A stretch of DNA of 17,861 nt from Sanchytrium tribonematis (GCA_018985235.1 JADGIG010000120.1:1-17861), one strand, 5' to 3'; counted from the stretch's first letter, positions 1 through 7,288 are shown. Notes: generated by a model not told the origin, from the letters alone. Program-made: numbers and translations.

Positions 1-920
1 TAAATTTGATCGTATTTAATGTAATCTTTGGTAATGATTCAAATCCAAATTTATCTTGCATTCCTGAGCACATAAATAGTTAATGCTTTCGCTTGTCTTT
101 CGGACTTGATAATTTTTTCAACTAAGAAATTCGTCTCTTTTGAACGAAACAAACAAACATCAGCTGTGTGCAGTTCCAATATGGGAGCTGCATTGACCCC
201 TAAATATAGGTAATATATGAGAACCAATCATAGCCATCATCAGAACACGTGATTGGTACAAGGGGTTCACAAAACAGATTAATATCGGCTCTTCCCAAAT
301 AAATATCTTACTTCACTTTAACAAGCTGCTGTACATAACTTGTCAAACCACCCGGAATAATAATCAGTATAATGATTCTTTCTTACAATATGCTTTTACT
401 AGCTTGGATCGATGAGATGAAGCAGAATCGATGATCAATGCTTTTGGTTTATCTTCATCTTTTTGAAATACAGAGGGTGGAAATACTTATGGATACATTT
501 AATAACTAAATGTTCATTGATACATGCTTCTGCAATTTCTGTGATCCAGCAGCTGTTTACAATATTTATCTTTTCCTCGCCTTTTTTAATGGATTTCTTT
601 TTTGAAAATAACAAGTGGTTTGACGAGATCCCCATTTGGCTTGCTAGCAATTAATGTAGTTACTCTTAAAGATGCAAATCCAGTACCTTGCATCGCAACA
701 TGTCTATTGACACGAGGTTCTAAAGTAATTCGCTTCGGATCCTCCATATAACATGCTGTTTTATCAGCAAGAACTATCTTATTACGTGGAAAATCTCTAG
801 TTTGCTCATTTAAGTATTTTAAAAACTTAACATTACGTTCAACTATGCCTTCATCACTATAGTCACACAAATTGGAGACATAGAAATCTCATATTTTTTT
901 GCAATATCTACCTGTTACTT
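1..920 (-). pseudogene. Degenerate pogo-like DDE transposase relic
   Basis: A broken transposase of the pogo/DDE_1 superfamily reads on the minus strand in several frames. From its 5' side: a KKYEIS-type segment near 885-905, then the first catalytic Asp region IVLADKTACYMED (about 740-780), the TGFASLRVTTLIASKPNGD / KPLVIFK stretch (about 600-680), a WITEIAEACINEHLV segment (500-570), the second Asp region ALIIDSASSHRS (about 405-440), and IIPGGLTSYVQQL (about 319-361), the hallmark motif that follows it in this family. These blocks come in the family's order and at plausible spacing but are separated by frameshifts and stops, and the N-terminal HTH/CENP-B DNA-binding part is missing. The first Asp motif has K where E is usual (ADKT instead of MDET). 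Positions 1-320 carry only weak C-terminal traces. Certainly inactive; superfamily assignment is from motifs, not a search. Confidence 0.8.
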
Positions 921-1139
921 GCCTCTGCTACTTTGATAAATTTTAATTTAGTGTTTATCAAGAGCTGCATTCGTATGTGCATTTCAAGGAGTTACCCCAA
1001 AAGAGATAGAAGAAGCTAGAACATTTTTTATTTTTTTAAAGTGAGTACTCACTATACCAATTATAACACATTTTGAGTATTTATAAAGTTAGTGAGTAGG
1101 TTACTGTATCTAATTAGAGCAAGTACTTGTACTATTCGA

Positions 1140-1619
1140 GACAATACGTTATTCATTTCTGCCACTTCAATCTACGATTCATCACTGAACAATTAGGTAC
1201 TCAAATCTGTATTTTTGTGCTCTTTTGTCCATGCAAATCGATTGGCACGTTGAATTGGTGTGATTAGATGCATTTTATATTTCTACCTCCTTTTAATTTT
1301 CATTTTATTGGTTGTTTATAATAGAGTTTCATATCCCACTATGCTGGCTAAATGTCTGTTTAATTTCTAACAGAGTTGATGGGTTGAGTTTTTACCATTC
1401 TTGCAATTTGACGTTGATCGCGTTCTGTCAATATTTTCTTCTTTCCGTGTTTAATTTTGGAATATACTGAGTGTCAAGACTTTTGAAGTTCTTGACATCA
1501 CTCACAGTGCTTTTTGGTACCTTTGTTAACCTTGAAATTTGATATACTACCTTCTTAGCGATCAATTAAGCCAAAATGGCGCTTCTTTTGACATCAGAAA
1601 TCTTTTGAACACGCGTCAT
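1140..1619 (-). pseudogene. Degenerate Tc1/mariner transposase relic
   Basis: Minus-strand remnants of a Tc1/mariner transposase. A Met at 1619 opens an HTH-like stretch (TKVPKSTVSDVKNF), followed after a frameshift by LTERDQRQIARMVKTQP (about 1381-1431), the typical second HTH of Tc1 transposases. Next come the linker LITPIQRANRFAWTKEHKN (about 1208-1270) and LFSDES (1175-1192), which contains the first catalytic Asp of the DDE/D triad. At least four in-frame stops and one frameshift interrupt it. The rest of the catalytic domain is not visible, and the neighbouring pogo-like relic begins about 220 nt further on, so this copy is truncated, perhaps by nested insertion or deletion. Confidence 0.8.
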
Positions 1620-1731
1620 TTTTTGATGTTCGTACCTCAAATCCTTTTAATTAATATTGTGCGATCAAATATTATCGAACAGACCCATTGATTGGTAATT
1701 TCTCTTTAAAAAAATCAATTTTAAATTTGCC

Positions 1732-1757
1732 AAAAAAATTCAATATTTTTTGCGACT
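1732..1757 (-). repeat. Possible terminal inverted repeat of the Tc1 relic
   Basis: Read on the minus strand this starts CAGTCGCAAAAAATATTG and lies about 110-140 nt upstream of the Tc1 relic's first Met. A CAGT...CAAAA...TATTG end is typical of Tc1-like terminal repeats. No matching opposite end was found and no clean TA target duplication flanks it, so this rests on resemblance and position only. Confidence 0.3.
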
Positions 1758-2229
1758 GAACGCCTTAGTTATTTGTACATTTTAAAGGCGCTAGGTAGAA
1801 TAAAACACGTAAAGGTATGATCTGTGGCTTGTGAGACATCTTATACACTTGCGAAGTGCTTTCAAAGCAGACACCGGTAAAGACTTAAAAAAAGCTTTAC
1901 ATGATCTAGAATTTCAAAGTCTATCTTTAGAAAGAAATTTCAAGAAAATATAACTTAACTCCAAAAACAATTCGAAACTAGAGGAAAAATTCGCAAAAAA
2001 TTAAAGGGAAAGATAAAATGAAATTTGCAAGTATTGAAGAGATTACTATTGAAGGAATAAAGTTTAAGATGGAATGCAAAATGATTTATAATTATGAATT
2101 GATTAAAACATGGATTGAAAACCAAGAATTAAAATGTGTATTAGATAGATCTCCCACATTATTAATAAACTGTTACAAAGCAATGTGAAAAGGAAACGGA
2201 TGAGTCAACAGATATTCTACATAATCCAT
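1758..2229. other. Degenerate region, weak coding traces
   Basis: No intact gene is seen. Short open stretches on the plus strand (about 1882-1951, and an ATG-started 56-codon frame at 2018-2188) use lysine- and glutamate-rich codons resembling decayed coding sequence. They sit just upstream of a pogo-type catalytic motif, so they could be the ruined N-terminal part of that second transposase, but I recognise no motif in them. Confidence 0.3.
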
Positions 2230-2356
2230 TAATATTGAACTAGCAAATTCAGCTGAACAACACATTTATGATGTTAGAAAAAAATCTGCAAATTATACTG
2301 AAGATAATATTTTATTTATGGATGAACCTGCTCTTTGGATGGAAGTTACTTTATGA
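2230..2356 (+). pseudogene. Fragment of a second pogo-like transposase
   Basis: An open frame from about 2235 reads ELANSAEQHIYDVRKKSANY, then EDNILFMDEPALWMEV, and stops at 2354-2356. The RKK-x-Y then NILFMDEP-x-x-W-x-E pattern is the segment around the first catalytic Asp of pogo/Tigger-type transposases (commonly MDETP-x-W-F-D-M). It is on the opposite strand from the relic at 1-920 and its Asp motif differs, so it is a separate insertion. The expected downstream blocks are not recognisable. Inactive fragment. Confidence 0.6.
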
Positions 2357-2798
2357 ATGCAAATAAAAAAATGGATCAAAAATTAAGTCGTTTTTTGTAA
2401 ATGCAACAACAAGTGCAGCTAAATTAGACACCATTAAGGTGAAAGTGATTGGTAACTCAATGATTATTAATCAAGACTACATAATCATCTCATTAGCACA
2501 TATAACTTTATCTCAAAAATAAATTGAAAAATCAAAATCCGATATTTCCAATCACCACTTTTATAATTAAGGTTCTATAGTAAAACGATTAAATATTATT
2601 TTAAAAAAATGGAGAAATGTTTAAGATACACTACAAAATACCAATCTTCTTCATCATTAAGACATTCATGTCAATAAAATTGACACGGACTTTGTTTCTT
2701 GAGACATGCTTACCATTAAAACCAGCGTGTGATGTCTTGTGTTTAAAATAATAAATGTACGATTTTTTGAAACAAAATTCAAGTTATATTTTTCAACA
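2357..2798. other. No gene seen
   Basis: Stops are dense in all frames, with no recognisable motif, tRNA-like cloverleaf or tandem repeat. It is probably residual transposon or intergenic sequence downstream of the stathmin-like gene. Confidence 0.5.
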
Positions 2799-2804
2799 TT
2801 TATT
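2799..2804 (-). terminator. Poly(A) signal AATAAA of stathmin-like gene
   Basis: AATAAA on the minus strand directly abuts the TAA stop at 2805-2807. Confidence 0.7.
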
Positions 2805-3176
2805 TTACGGTTTGTTCATCGATGAAATTGAATTCTTTCTTTCTCTTGTCTGCTTGATTCTCTCGTCACGATCTTTAGCTTTCTCTCGCTTCTGCTGCAA
2901 GAGCGCTTGTTTATTTTGTTCAGCGCGGTCCATTTTTGAATTAAGCTCTTTCTCGCGTTGGTTTTTAAGTTGCTTATCATTCAACGGTGCTGGTGCAGCT
3001 GATTTAACGGTCAATGGAGGTAACTTCTTTTTCCCTTGGTCTGTCGCGTTATCATCCAGTGGGATTTCAAAAGCAGTAGATGGAGCAACAGTGTTTGTTG
3101 CTTGTACCTCTGGATTGACTTGTTTTCCAGTTTTTTTTGAATTTGAATTCTTCTCTTGGGAGCTCGTGCAGCCCAT
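2805..3176 (-). CDS. Stathmin-like protein with N-terminal lipidation motif
   Basis: A 123-residue protein. It starts MGCTSS, a good N-myristoylation (Gly2) plus palmitoylation (Cys3) signal, so it is probably membrane-anchored. Residues 35-41 read AFEIPLD, followed by a Lys/Pro linker (KKKLPPLT). Residues 69-114 are a highly charged single helix containing EKELNSKM, ALLQQKREKAKDRDERI and RERK. This order and spacing match the stathmin/SCG10 family from memory: an AFEL-type tubulin-capping strand, a KKK-SL linker, then a helix with EKL-x-x-KM and ERLREKD-x-HIE-x-VR-x-NKE. Stathmins bind two alpha/beta-tubulin dimers and regulate microtubule turnover; neuronal members are lipid-anchored at the N-terminus. 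Here the helix is shorter, enough perhaps for one tubulin repeat. It lies 30 bp downstream of the LLPH-like gene on the same strand. Alternative: a generic lipidated coiled-coil protein. Confidence 0.6.
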   Translation of the reverse strand: MGCTSSQEKNSNSKKTGKQVNPEVQATNTVAPSTAFEIPLDDNATDQGKKKLPPLTVKSAAPAPLNDKQLKNQREKELNSKMDRAEQNKQALLQQKREKAKDRDERIKQTRERKNSISSMNKP

Positions 3177-3205
3177 TTTTTAACAAAAGCCACTTTAGAG
3201 AAATA

Positions 3206-3211
3206 TTTATT
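3206..3211 (-). terminator. Poly(A) signal overlapping stop of LLPH-like gene
   Basis: AATAAA on the minus strand contains the TAA stop (3207-3209). Confidence 0.75.
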
Positions 3212-3593
3212 TGTTATGGTGATTTCTTTTCTTTTGACTCTTTCTAGCGCGTTTAGCCATTCTCTTCTCTTTAGCACCCCATACTGTGCCTCCTTCAGTG
3301 TTTTCTACTTGCATAAATTCAAATTGGGTGGTTTCTCGCTTTGCTTCTGAGTTCCAAAGAGTCTTAATGGTGTTGATATTAGCTCTATCTTGTACGGCAT
3401 CTTTTGAGTCGATTAGAATCTCTCTAAATGGGTTATCAATTAAATGAGGAGCAACAATTTTTGGTAGTTTCTCTTTAATGATTTGATATTTATCTAAGTC
3501 CATCATTCTCTTTTGCTCAACAGGGAGATTATTTTGCTTACGTCTTATGGCTGCATTGACTCTTCTGGATTTACTTCTAATCGATTTTGCCAT
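3207..3593 (-). CDS. LLPH/DUF2423-like nucleolar ribosome-assembly protein
   Basis: A 128-residue basic protein beginning MAKSIRSKSRRVNAAIRRKQ. The MAKS-(L/I)-RSKS-(K/R)R N-terminus is the signature of the DUF2423 family, which includes yeast YBL028C and animal LLPH (learning-associated protein homologue), small nucleolar proteins linked to pre-60S ribosome assembly. The C-terminus (AKEKRMAKRARKSQKKR) is a lysine/arginine-rich tail suited to nucleolar localisation and RNA binding. The open frame extends 28 codons further upstream, but the family N-terminus fixes the start at 3593. It is divergent from the gene at 3622 across only 28 bp, and its stop is embedded in AATAAA just 30 bp before the stathmin-like ATG. 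The middle portion (residues 20-105) is unlike what I recall of yeast and human members, so orthology is likely but not proven. Confidence 0.75.
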   Translation of the reverse strand: MAKSIRSKSRRVNAAIRRKQNNLPVEQKRMMDLDKYQIIKEKLPKIVAPHLIDNPFREILIDSKDAVQDRANINTIKTLWNSEAKRETTQFEFMQVENTEGGTVWGAKEKRMAKRARKSQKKRNHHNK

Positions 3594-3621
3594 TTCTCCA
3601 AGTTGTTTGTCCCTTGAAAAG
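3594..3621. promoter_or_regulatory. 28-bp divergent intergenic gap
   Basis: Only 28 bp separate the two opposed ATGs. No TATA-like or CCAAT motif is seen. Core promoter elements must lie inside coding sequence, or the plus-strand gene really starts at a later Met (for example 3712). Confidence 0.35.
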
Positions 3622-4113
3622 ATGCAAAAATCAAAATTCTCAAAAAGACCACTTCGATTCAAGTCAAAGAAATTCAAAAGAAGACCAAAAATTATAAAAT
3701 CACACTGCTATATGAACAATAATATGATGAGTGTATTATTGAAAAATCGAAAATTTGTCTGCAAAAGAACGATTAAATCAAAAGGAAAATTGACGCATTT
3801 TATAGAATCAACAGCGGACTTGACTGCTAAGAAGACATTTTTTATAGGTTCAAGCATACTAGATAGATTACCATTTACACCCGTTGATTTAAAAGACGAT
3901 GTTTGTACATGTTTTGTCAGTGAAGGCTCCTTGAAAGAAATGAACACAATACATCACCAATTAAAAGAGCATAAAGTGAATCCAACTGAATTGGAGATAT
4001 TTGAAGATATATATCTCGATAAAGAAGATCCCATTGATATGACAAAGCAGGTAAAACCCACAAAATCATCGCTTTTCATTTCGAAGGAAATTCTTGACTT
4101 TTGCTGCCTTTAG
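3622..4113 (+). CDS. Unknown basic/acidic protein
   Basis: 163 residues if the Met at 3622 is used. Residues 1-27 are strongly basic (about half Lys/Arg), residues 30-65 contain Asn/Met and further basic residues, and residues 75-150 are mixed to acidic with a segment TFFIGSSILDRLPFTPVDLKDD. There is no signal peptide or TM segment. The basic N-terminus could be a nucleolar or mitochondrial targeting region. I do not recognise the family. The start is uncertain: Met codons at 3712, 3721 and 3724 are alternatives and would give a more normal spacing from the divergent LLPH-like gene. Near the 3' end a GTAA...TTTAG span (4051-4113, 63 nt) could be an intron; splicing it would end the protein KQE with the stop inside AATAAA. 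Without it, the TAG at 4111 ends the gene, one base before AATAAA. Confidence 0.55.
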   Translation: MQKSKFSKRPLRFKSKKFKRRPKIIKSHCYMNNNMMSVLLKNRKFVCKRTIKSKGKLTHFIESTADLTAKKTFFIGSSILDRLPFTPVDLKDDVCTCFVSEGSLKEMNTIHHQLKEHKVNPTELEIFEDIYLDKEDPIDMTKQVKPTKSSLFISKEILDFCCL

Positions 4114-4114
4114 G

Positions 4115-4120
4115 AATAAA
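4115..4120 (+). terminator. Poly(A) signal after gene at 3622
   Basis: AATAAA begins one base after the TAG stop (4111-4113). Confidence 0.65.
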
Positions 4121-4428
4121 TCAGTTTATTAAACTCAGTATTGCGCAACTTTCTCTAGTATGATGAATATTATGATGGCGGCTAATTGAAATATTAAATC
4201 ACTTTTCTCAACGTCAGCAAAATTTGTCACGAAATGGCTCATAAATTGGCTTTCTTGGAATATTCCATTTACGGGTACTCATGTTATAGTTTGAATGGAA
4301 ACGCGTTGACTATTTGACTACGTTACTTAGACCCATTGATCATTAAAATCGAGATATTACTTAGATTGATTTTCTTTTACTTCAAAATCATTTTCCAGAA
4401 ATGGCTGTGGCTTAATTCTATTTTAGAA
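4121..4428. other. Intergenic region with no confident gene
   Basis: An ATG-started frame at 4224 runs 30 codons to a TGA at 4315-4317. The same frame then stays open through 4584, so a disrupted or spliced 5' exon of the small gene at 4429 is conceivable. A GT...AG span of 42 nt (4289-4330) would remove the TGA in frame, but nothing else supports it. Confidence 0.3.
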
Positions 4429-4584
4429 ATGACGCCAAAATCTGCTCATGAACATCTTCGCGAAGTTCAATTCAAACACCTCGTTAATGAGCTTTTCAAG
4501 TTTGAAGGTCAACCAAATCCGTGTAAAATCACTCATCAAAACTACTCAACCATTTTAAAAAATAGATTAACTCGCGCAGAATAG
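4429..4584 (+). CDS. Small hypothetical protein (51 aa)
   Basis: Starts at an ATG (4429) and ends TAG, with AATAAA 9 bases later, as expected for a gene in this window. The 51-residue product begins MTPKSAHEHLREVQFKHLV and is amphipathic-helical in its first half (residues 5-27), then polar with one Cys and a basic end. No signal peptide or TM segment is present. I do not recognise the family. The frame is open upstream to 4318 without an ATG, so the true 5' end may include an upstream exon. Another ATG at 4401 is immediately out of frame and stops after four codons. A real gene seems likely because of the poly(A) signal and spacing, but it may be only a terminal exon. Confidence 0.45.
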   Translation: MTPKSAHEHLREVQFKHLVNELFKFEGQPNPCKITHQNYSTILKNRLTRAE

Positions 4585-4593
4585 AACTCTAGA

Positions 4594-4599
4594 AATAAA
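4594..4599 (+). terminator. Poly(A) signal of small gene 4429
   Basis: AATAAA nine bases after the TAG stop. Confidence 0.55.
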
Positions 4600-4670
4600 A
4601 AAGTCAATACATTCTTTTGTATTTTTCCATTTTTCTTTAAAGTGGCTTGTTTTTTGATTTTTGACCAGAA

Positions 4671-5525
4671 ATGTCTGCTTTTGGTGATTTTAAACCATTA
4701 TGCCTCAAGACAGTCCTCCCATTCTGTAAAGTATTCAACAGTGACACAGTAATTCCATGGAAAGACTCAGCTCAAACATGTCAAGCTTCTCGAGTTACTT
4801 CTATAGACTCTGATTTGGGTGAGATTATTGCTTGTTTCCTCGCATTTCTAGGAACATTAATCATTGCATATAGGACATACACGAAATACGCGGCAGTAGG
4901 ACGCATAGAAATGAATATTTTGAATATATTTTACGGAGGTATTTTACTAACAAATGTTTTACTGGGAGTTCCTAGTTTAAGTGATCATTTACCACAAGTA
5001 GCAGCTGCGTACTGTGCTTTTATATGTGGTTTCTTCTGGGTGCTATTCATGAATGGATTCGTCGGATATCAAGTCGTTGAAGATGGATCTGTGTTGAGTG
5101 TTTGGGGAATATTGTTATCTAGTTTATTATTTTCATTTATTGGTGGATATTACTCATATGGTGTCGGATGGGGTGGCATCTCTTTATTACCAATCCCCAA
5201 ATCCAATTCCCCTACACTTTATGGCATATTATTAATATGGCCACTCATTAGCATGGTTTTATACTGCGGATTAATGGTTATTTTAGTATTCAAGAATTTA
5301 AGTCAGCGTAAGCCCATTGTTTACCTGTTTGTAAGTGCCATTTTGATGATATTTTCATGTGTTTTCTCCTTTGCGTTGACAGATCAAATTTGCTCAGGAA
5401 GCAACAAAAGTTTATCCGGATTACCATTTGGTGTGATATTTGGATTCCTAGCATATTGTATGTTATTCAAGTTTTGGTTTTCCATCACAGAGGGTATTTT
5501 TAATTTATTTAGACCAATTTGGTGA
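4671..5525 (+). CDS. CHS7: Chitin synthase export chaperone (Chs7 family)
   Basis: A 284-residue polytopic membrane protein of the fungal Chs7 family, which acts in the ER to fold and export chitin synthase III (Chs3) to the plasma membrane. It begins MSAFGDFKPLCLKTVLPFCK, matching the family's N-terminal FGDF-x-x-(I/L)C-x-x-x-x-LP-x-C motif. A lumenal loop with C37 follows, then seven hydrophobic segments (about 50-67, 82-98, 108-128, 141-160, 181-204, 213-231, 250-275). AAVGRIEM (residues 74-81) and NGFVGYQVVEDGSVLSVW (128-145) correspond to the best-conserved family motifs (AVGR-x-E and NGF-VG-(F/Y)Q-x-x-EDG-x-x-x-S-x-W). Length is about that of yeast Chs7. The family is fungal, so this gene is the main evidence for the organism. 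The 3' end converges with the gene on the other strand, with 30 bp between stops. Confidence 0.93.
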   Translation: MSAFGDFKPLCLKTVLPFCKVFNSDTVIPWKDSAQTCQASRVTSIDSDLGEIIACFLAFLGTLIIAYRTYTKYAAVGRIEMNILNIFYGGILLTNVLLGVPSLSDHLPQVAAAYCAFICGFFWVLFMNGFVGYQVVEDGSVLSVWGILLSSLLFSFIGGYYSYGVGWGGISLLPIPKSNSPTLYGILLIWPLISMVLYCGLMVILVFKNLSQRKPIVYLFVSAILMIFSCVFSFALTDQICSGSNKSLSGLPFGVIFGFLAYCMLFKFWFSITEGIFNLFRPIW

Positions 5526-5545
5526 TTTTGATGATGACAAGGTTT

Positions 5546-5551
5546 AATAAA
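5546..5551 (+). terminator. Poly(A) signal of CHS7
   Basis: AATAAA 20 nt after the TGA stop. It sits 3 nt from the opposite-strand poly(A) signal of the convergent gene. Confidence 0.65.
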
Positions 5552-5554
5552 AGA

Positions 5555-5560
5555 TTTATT
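5555..5560 (-). terminator. Poly(A) signal overlapping stop of secreted-protein gene
   Basis: AATAAA on the minus strand contains the TAA stop (5556-5558). Confidence 0.75.
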
Positions 5561-6296
5561 TGTGAGTTCTCTTTAATCTTTTCGTTTGAAGCTGTTGCAA
5601 GTACTTTTCGTCAGTGCTCGCTATGATATACTTTAATCTTTGATTATTCCCAAATTCAAAATTTAAATTCAACGATTTTATCAACATGGTTGATTTTTGC
5701 AACAAGTCTTTCATATTGTCAAAATTTGACAATTTAAACTCGTTTAATTTCTTTTTTAATCCTTTCTTTTTGGTAATTAAAGCAAGATATGATATTTCTA
5801 CTTGAATGTCCAAATAGGTCACTTGCTGCAAATCTAAACCATTGACTGCAAAAACAAGATCATGATATGCATCAAACATGGCTATCAAGGTCTCTCGGGT
5901 GTGTGTTCTATATTTGGCACTAATTTCGAATTTCAGGTTGAATTTCTCAGTTTCTTGTTCATTTACATTGTGATTTAATAGATTTTGAACTAATAAATTC
6001 AATTGGATAGTAGATTTAAATTGAAATTGGTTTAATTGCTTATGTAGCTGCTCCTCTAAGTAAGTTGGAAATTTATGTAATATCTTATTTGGCCAATATG
6101 CCTTGCTTTTGCATAATTCAGGTTTTGCATTCAATTTTTCGAGAAATTGACATAACTTATCATGAACAGATTCTTCTAAAGTGAATGCATTCGAGGATTC
6201 ATCCATAGATTGCTCCTGGGTTGAACCAGCGACATAGCCTCTTTCAAATACTTCATTTGAACTGAATACACAAAATGTTAATAGCAATAGAAACAT
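5556..6296 (-). CDS. Secreted protein of unknown function
   Basis: 246 residues. The N-terminus MFLLLLTFCVFSS is a clear cleavable signal peptide (hydrophobic core 2-11, cleavage probably near residues 13-17). The mature part has no further TM segment, is rich in Leu, Lys, Asn and Gln, and looks mainly alpha-helical (residues 40-130 and 190-240), with a possible amphipathic beta section around 115-130 (KFNLKFEISAKY) and 165-180 (VTYLDIQVEISYLALI). Two Cys lie close together (about residues 49 and 61), a possible disulphide. It ends with a very basic tail (KRLKRTHK). No ER-retention motif or GPI signal is seen. I recognise no family. It is divergent from prephenate dehydratase (111 bp between ATGs) and converges on CHS7. 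Confidence 0.7.
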   Translation of the reverse strand: MFLLLLTFCVFSSNEVFERGYVAGSTQEQSMDESSNAFTLEESVHDKLCQFLEKLNAKPELCKSKAYWPNKILHKFPTYLEEQLHKQLNQFQFKSTIQLNLLVQNLLNHNVNEQETEKFNLKFEISAKYRTHTRETLIAMFDAYHDLVFAVNGLDLQQVTYLDIQVEISYLALITKKKGLKKKLNEFKLSNFDNMKDLLQKSTMLIKSLNLNFEFGNNQRLKYIIASTDEKYLQQLQTKRLKRTHK

Positions 6297-6407
6297 GTTT
6301 GAGAAATGACATCATTAAATTGCAAATTTGAATTCATGGAGAATCTCCGTTAAACTTTGTGAATGTGTATTTACATTTAAATTCAATCCATCCCCATTTC
6401 TATTTCA
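6297..6407. promoter_or_regulatory. Divergent promoter region, secreted protein / prephenate dehydratase
   Basis: 111 bp between opposed ATGs. It is AT-rich, with GGAGAATCTCC forming a near-perfect short inverted repeat (about 6339-6349). No CCAAT or clear TATA box is seen. Confidence 0.4.
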
Positions 6408-7283
6408 ATGAGTTGTAAAATTGGATATCAAGGATCTCCATTTAATTACTCTCATATTGCATTACAAGAAATGTGTAAAAAATACAAAATTAAATCCGAT
6501 TATCAACATTATGACACTTTTGATGGATTATTTACATCTGATAGTGACTACGTGTTCTTTGCCATTCAAAATAATAGTGCGTTGTTAAATGATGTCTTTG
6601 AAAAGATGACAGAACATCAATTTAATATTTGTGCTGAATATTTCTTTGGGACTAGTTTAAATTTAGTTGGGAATGGAGAATTGAATGATGTGAAATATAT
6701 TGCATCTGTGACACATTTGACAGGTATTTGTAAAAAGTATTTAAGTCAATTTAACGGAAAATATCAAATTATCAATTTTGATGATTCTAGCAAGGCAGTT
6801 GAATTTGTATCCAAATCTGGTAAAGAATATGCTGCTATTGCACCACAATACACTGCCAAACAATACAATTTAAAAGTCATTGCATCCCAAATTGAAGATT
6901 CAAATGCAATCACCAGATTCTTTTTGTCTACGAAATTAGACTCAAAAATGAATGAATTCAATTTCAAGGTACAGAATGAGCCATTTAAAAGCACATTTAT
7001 GATAAAAATCACGAATACATCTGGTTCTTTGTATAATGCCATTGGCACTTTTAGCAGCAGACAAATCAACATCTCTCAAATTGAGTCATTTCCATCTGCA
7101 AGATCTAATAATTACAATAGTCCATGGGAGCATTACTTTTTATTGGATGTAGAAGGTAGTTTAAAAGATGCAAATGTCTCAAAAGCAGTAGAACATTTAA
7201 AAGAATTTGCATATGTGACTATTTCAGGATCTTATGCCAGTTTGGTGTATGATCAACCACTTGTTAGTTCAGTAGGCGTCTAA
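6408..7283 (+). CDS. Prephenate dehydratase
   Basis: 291 residues. Converts prephenate to phenylpyruvate in phenylalanine biosynthesis (fungal Pha2 type). The N-terminal PDT domain (about 1-180) opens IGYQGSPFNYSHIA, matching the family's YxGxxGxxSHxA start. It ends SNAITRFFL (residues 165-173), holding the catalytic Thr-Arg-Phe motif (T169-R170-F171). The ACT regulatory domain (about 195-285) has GSLYNAIGTFSSRQINISQIESFPS, equivalent to the GAL and ESRP phenylalanine-binding motifs, and ends TISGSYA. Domain order and length are normal for a monofunctional enzyme. The segment usually reading PVENS is here AIQNNS (about 52-57), so the enzyme is divergent; TRF is intact and activity is expected. 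An intact phenylalanine pathway would argue against a strongly reduced obligate parasite. No intron. Confidence 0.9.
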   Translation: MSCKIGYQGSPFNYSHIALQEMCKKYKIKSDYQHYDTFDGLFTSDSDYVFFAIQNNSALLNDVFEKMTEHQFNICAEYFFGTSLNLVGNGELNDVKYIASVTHLTGICKKYLSQFNGKYQIINFDDSSKAVEFVSKSGKEYAAIAPQYTAKQYNLKVIASQIEDSNAITRFFLSTKLDSKMNEFNFKVQNEPFKSTFMIKITNTSGSLYNAIGTFSSRQINISQIESFPSARSNNYNSPWEHYFLLDVEGSLKDANVSKAVEHLKEFAYVTISGSYASLVYDQPLVSSVGV

Positions 7284-7288
7284 ATAAA
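7283..7288 (+). terminator. Poly(A) signal overlapping stop of prephenate dehydratase
   Basis: AATAAA starts on the last base of the TAA stop (7281-7283). Confidence 0.7.

Noticed and set aside
2755-3183. 142-codon plus-strand frame over the stathmin-like gene
   Set aside because: No ATG-based family motif; Ser/Phe/Cys-rich composition is that of the reverse of a Lys/Glu-rich coding strand.
4401-4428. 20-nt GT-AG intron (GTGGCTTAATTCTATTTTAG) after ATGGCT
   Set aside because: Its end resembles the real introns, but splicing gives a stop after three codons and breaks the frame of the small ORF.
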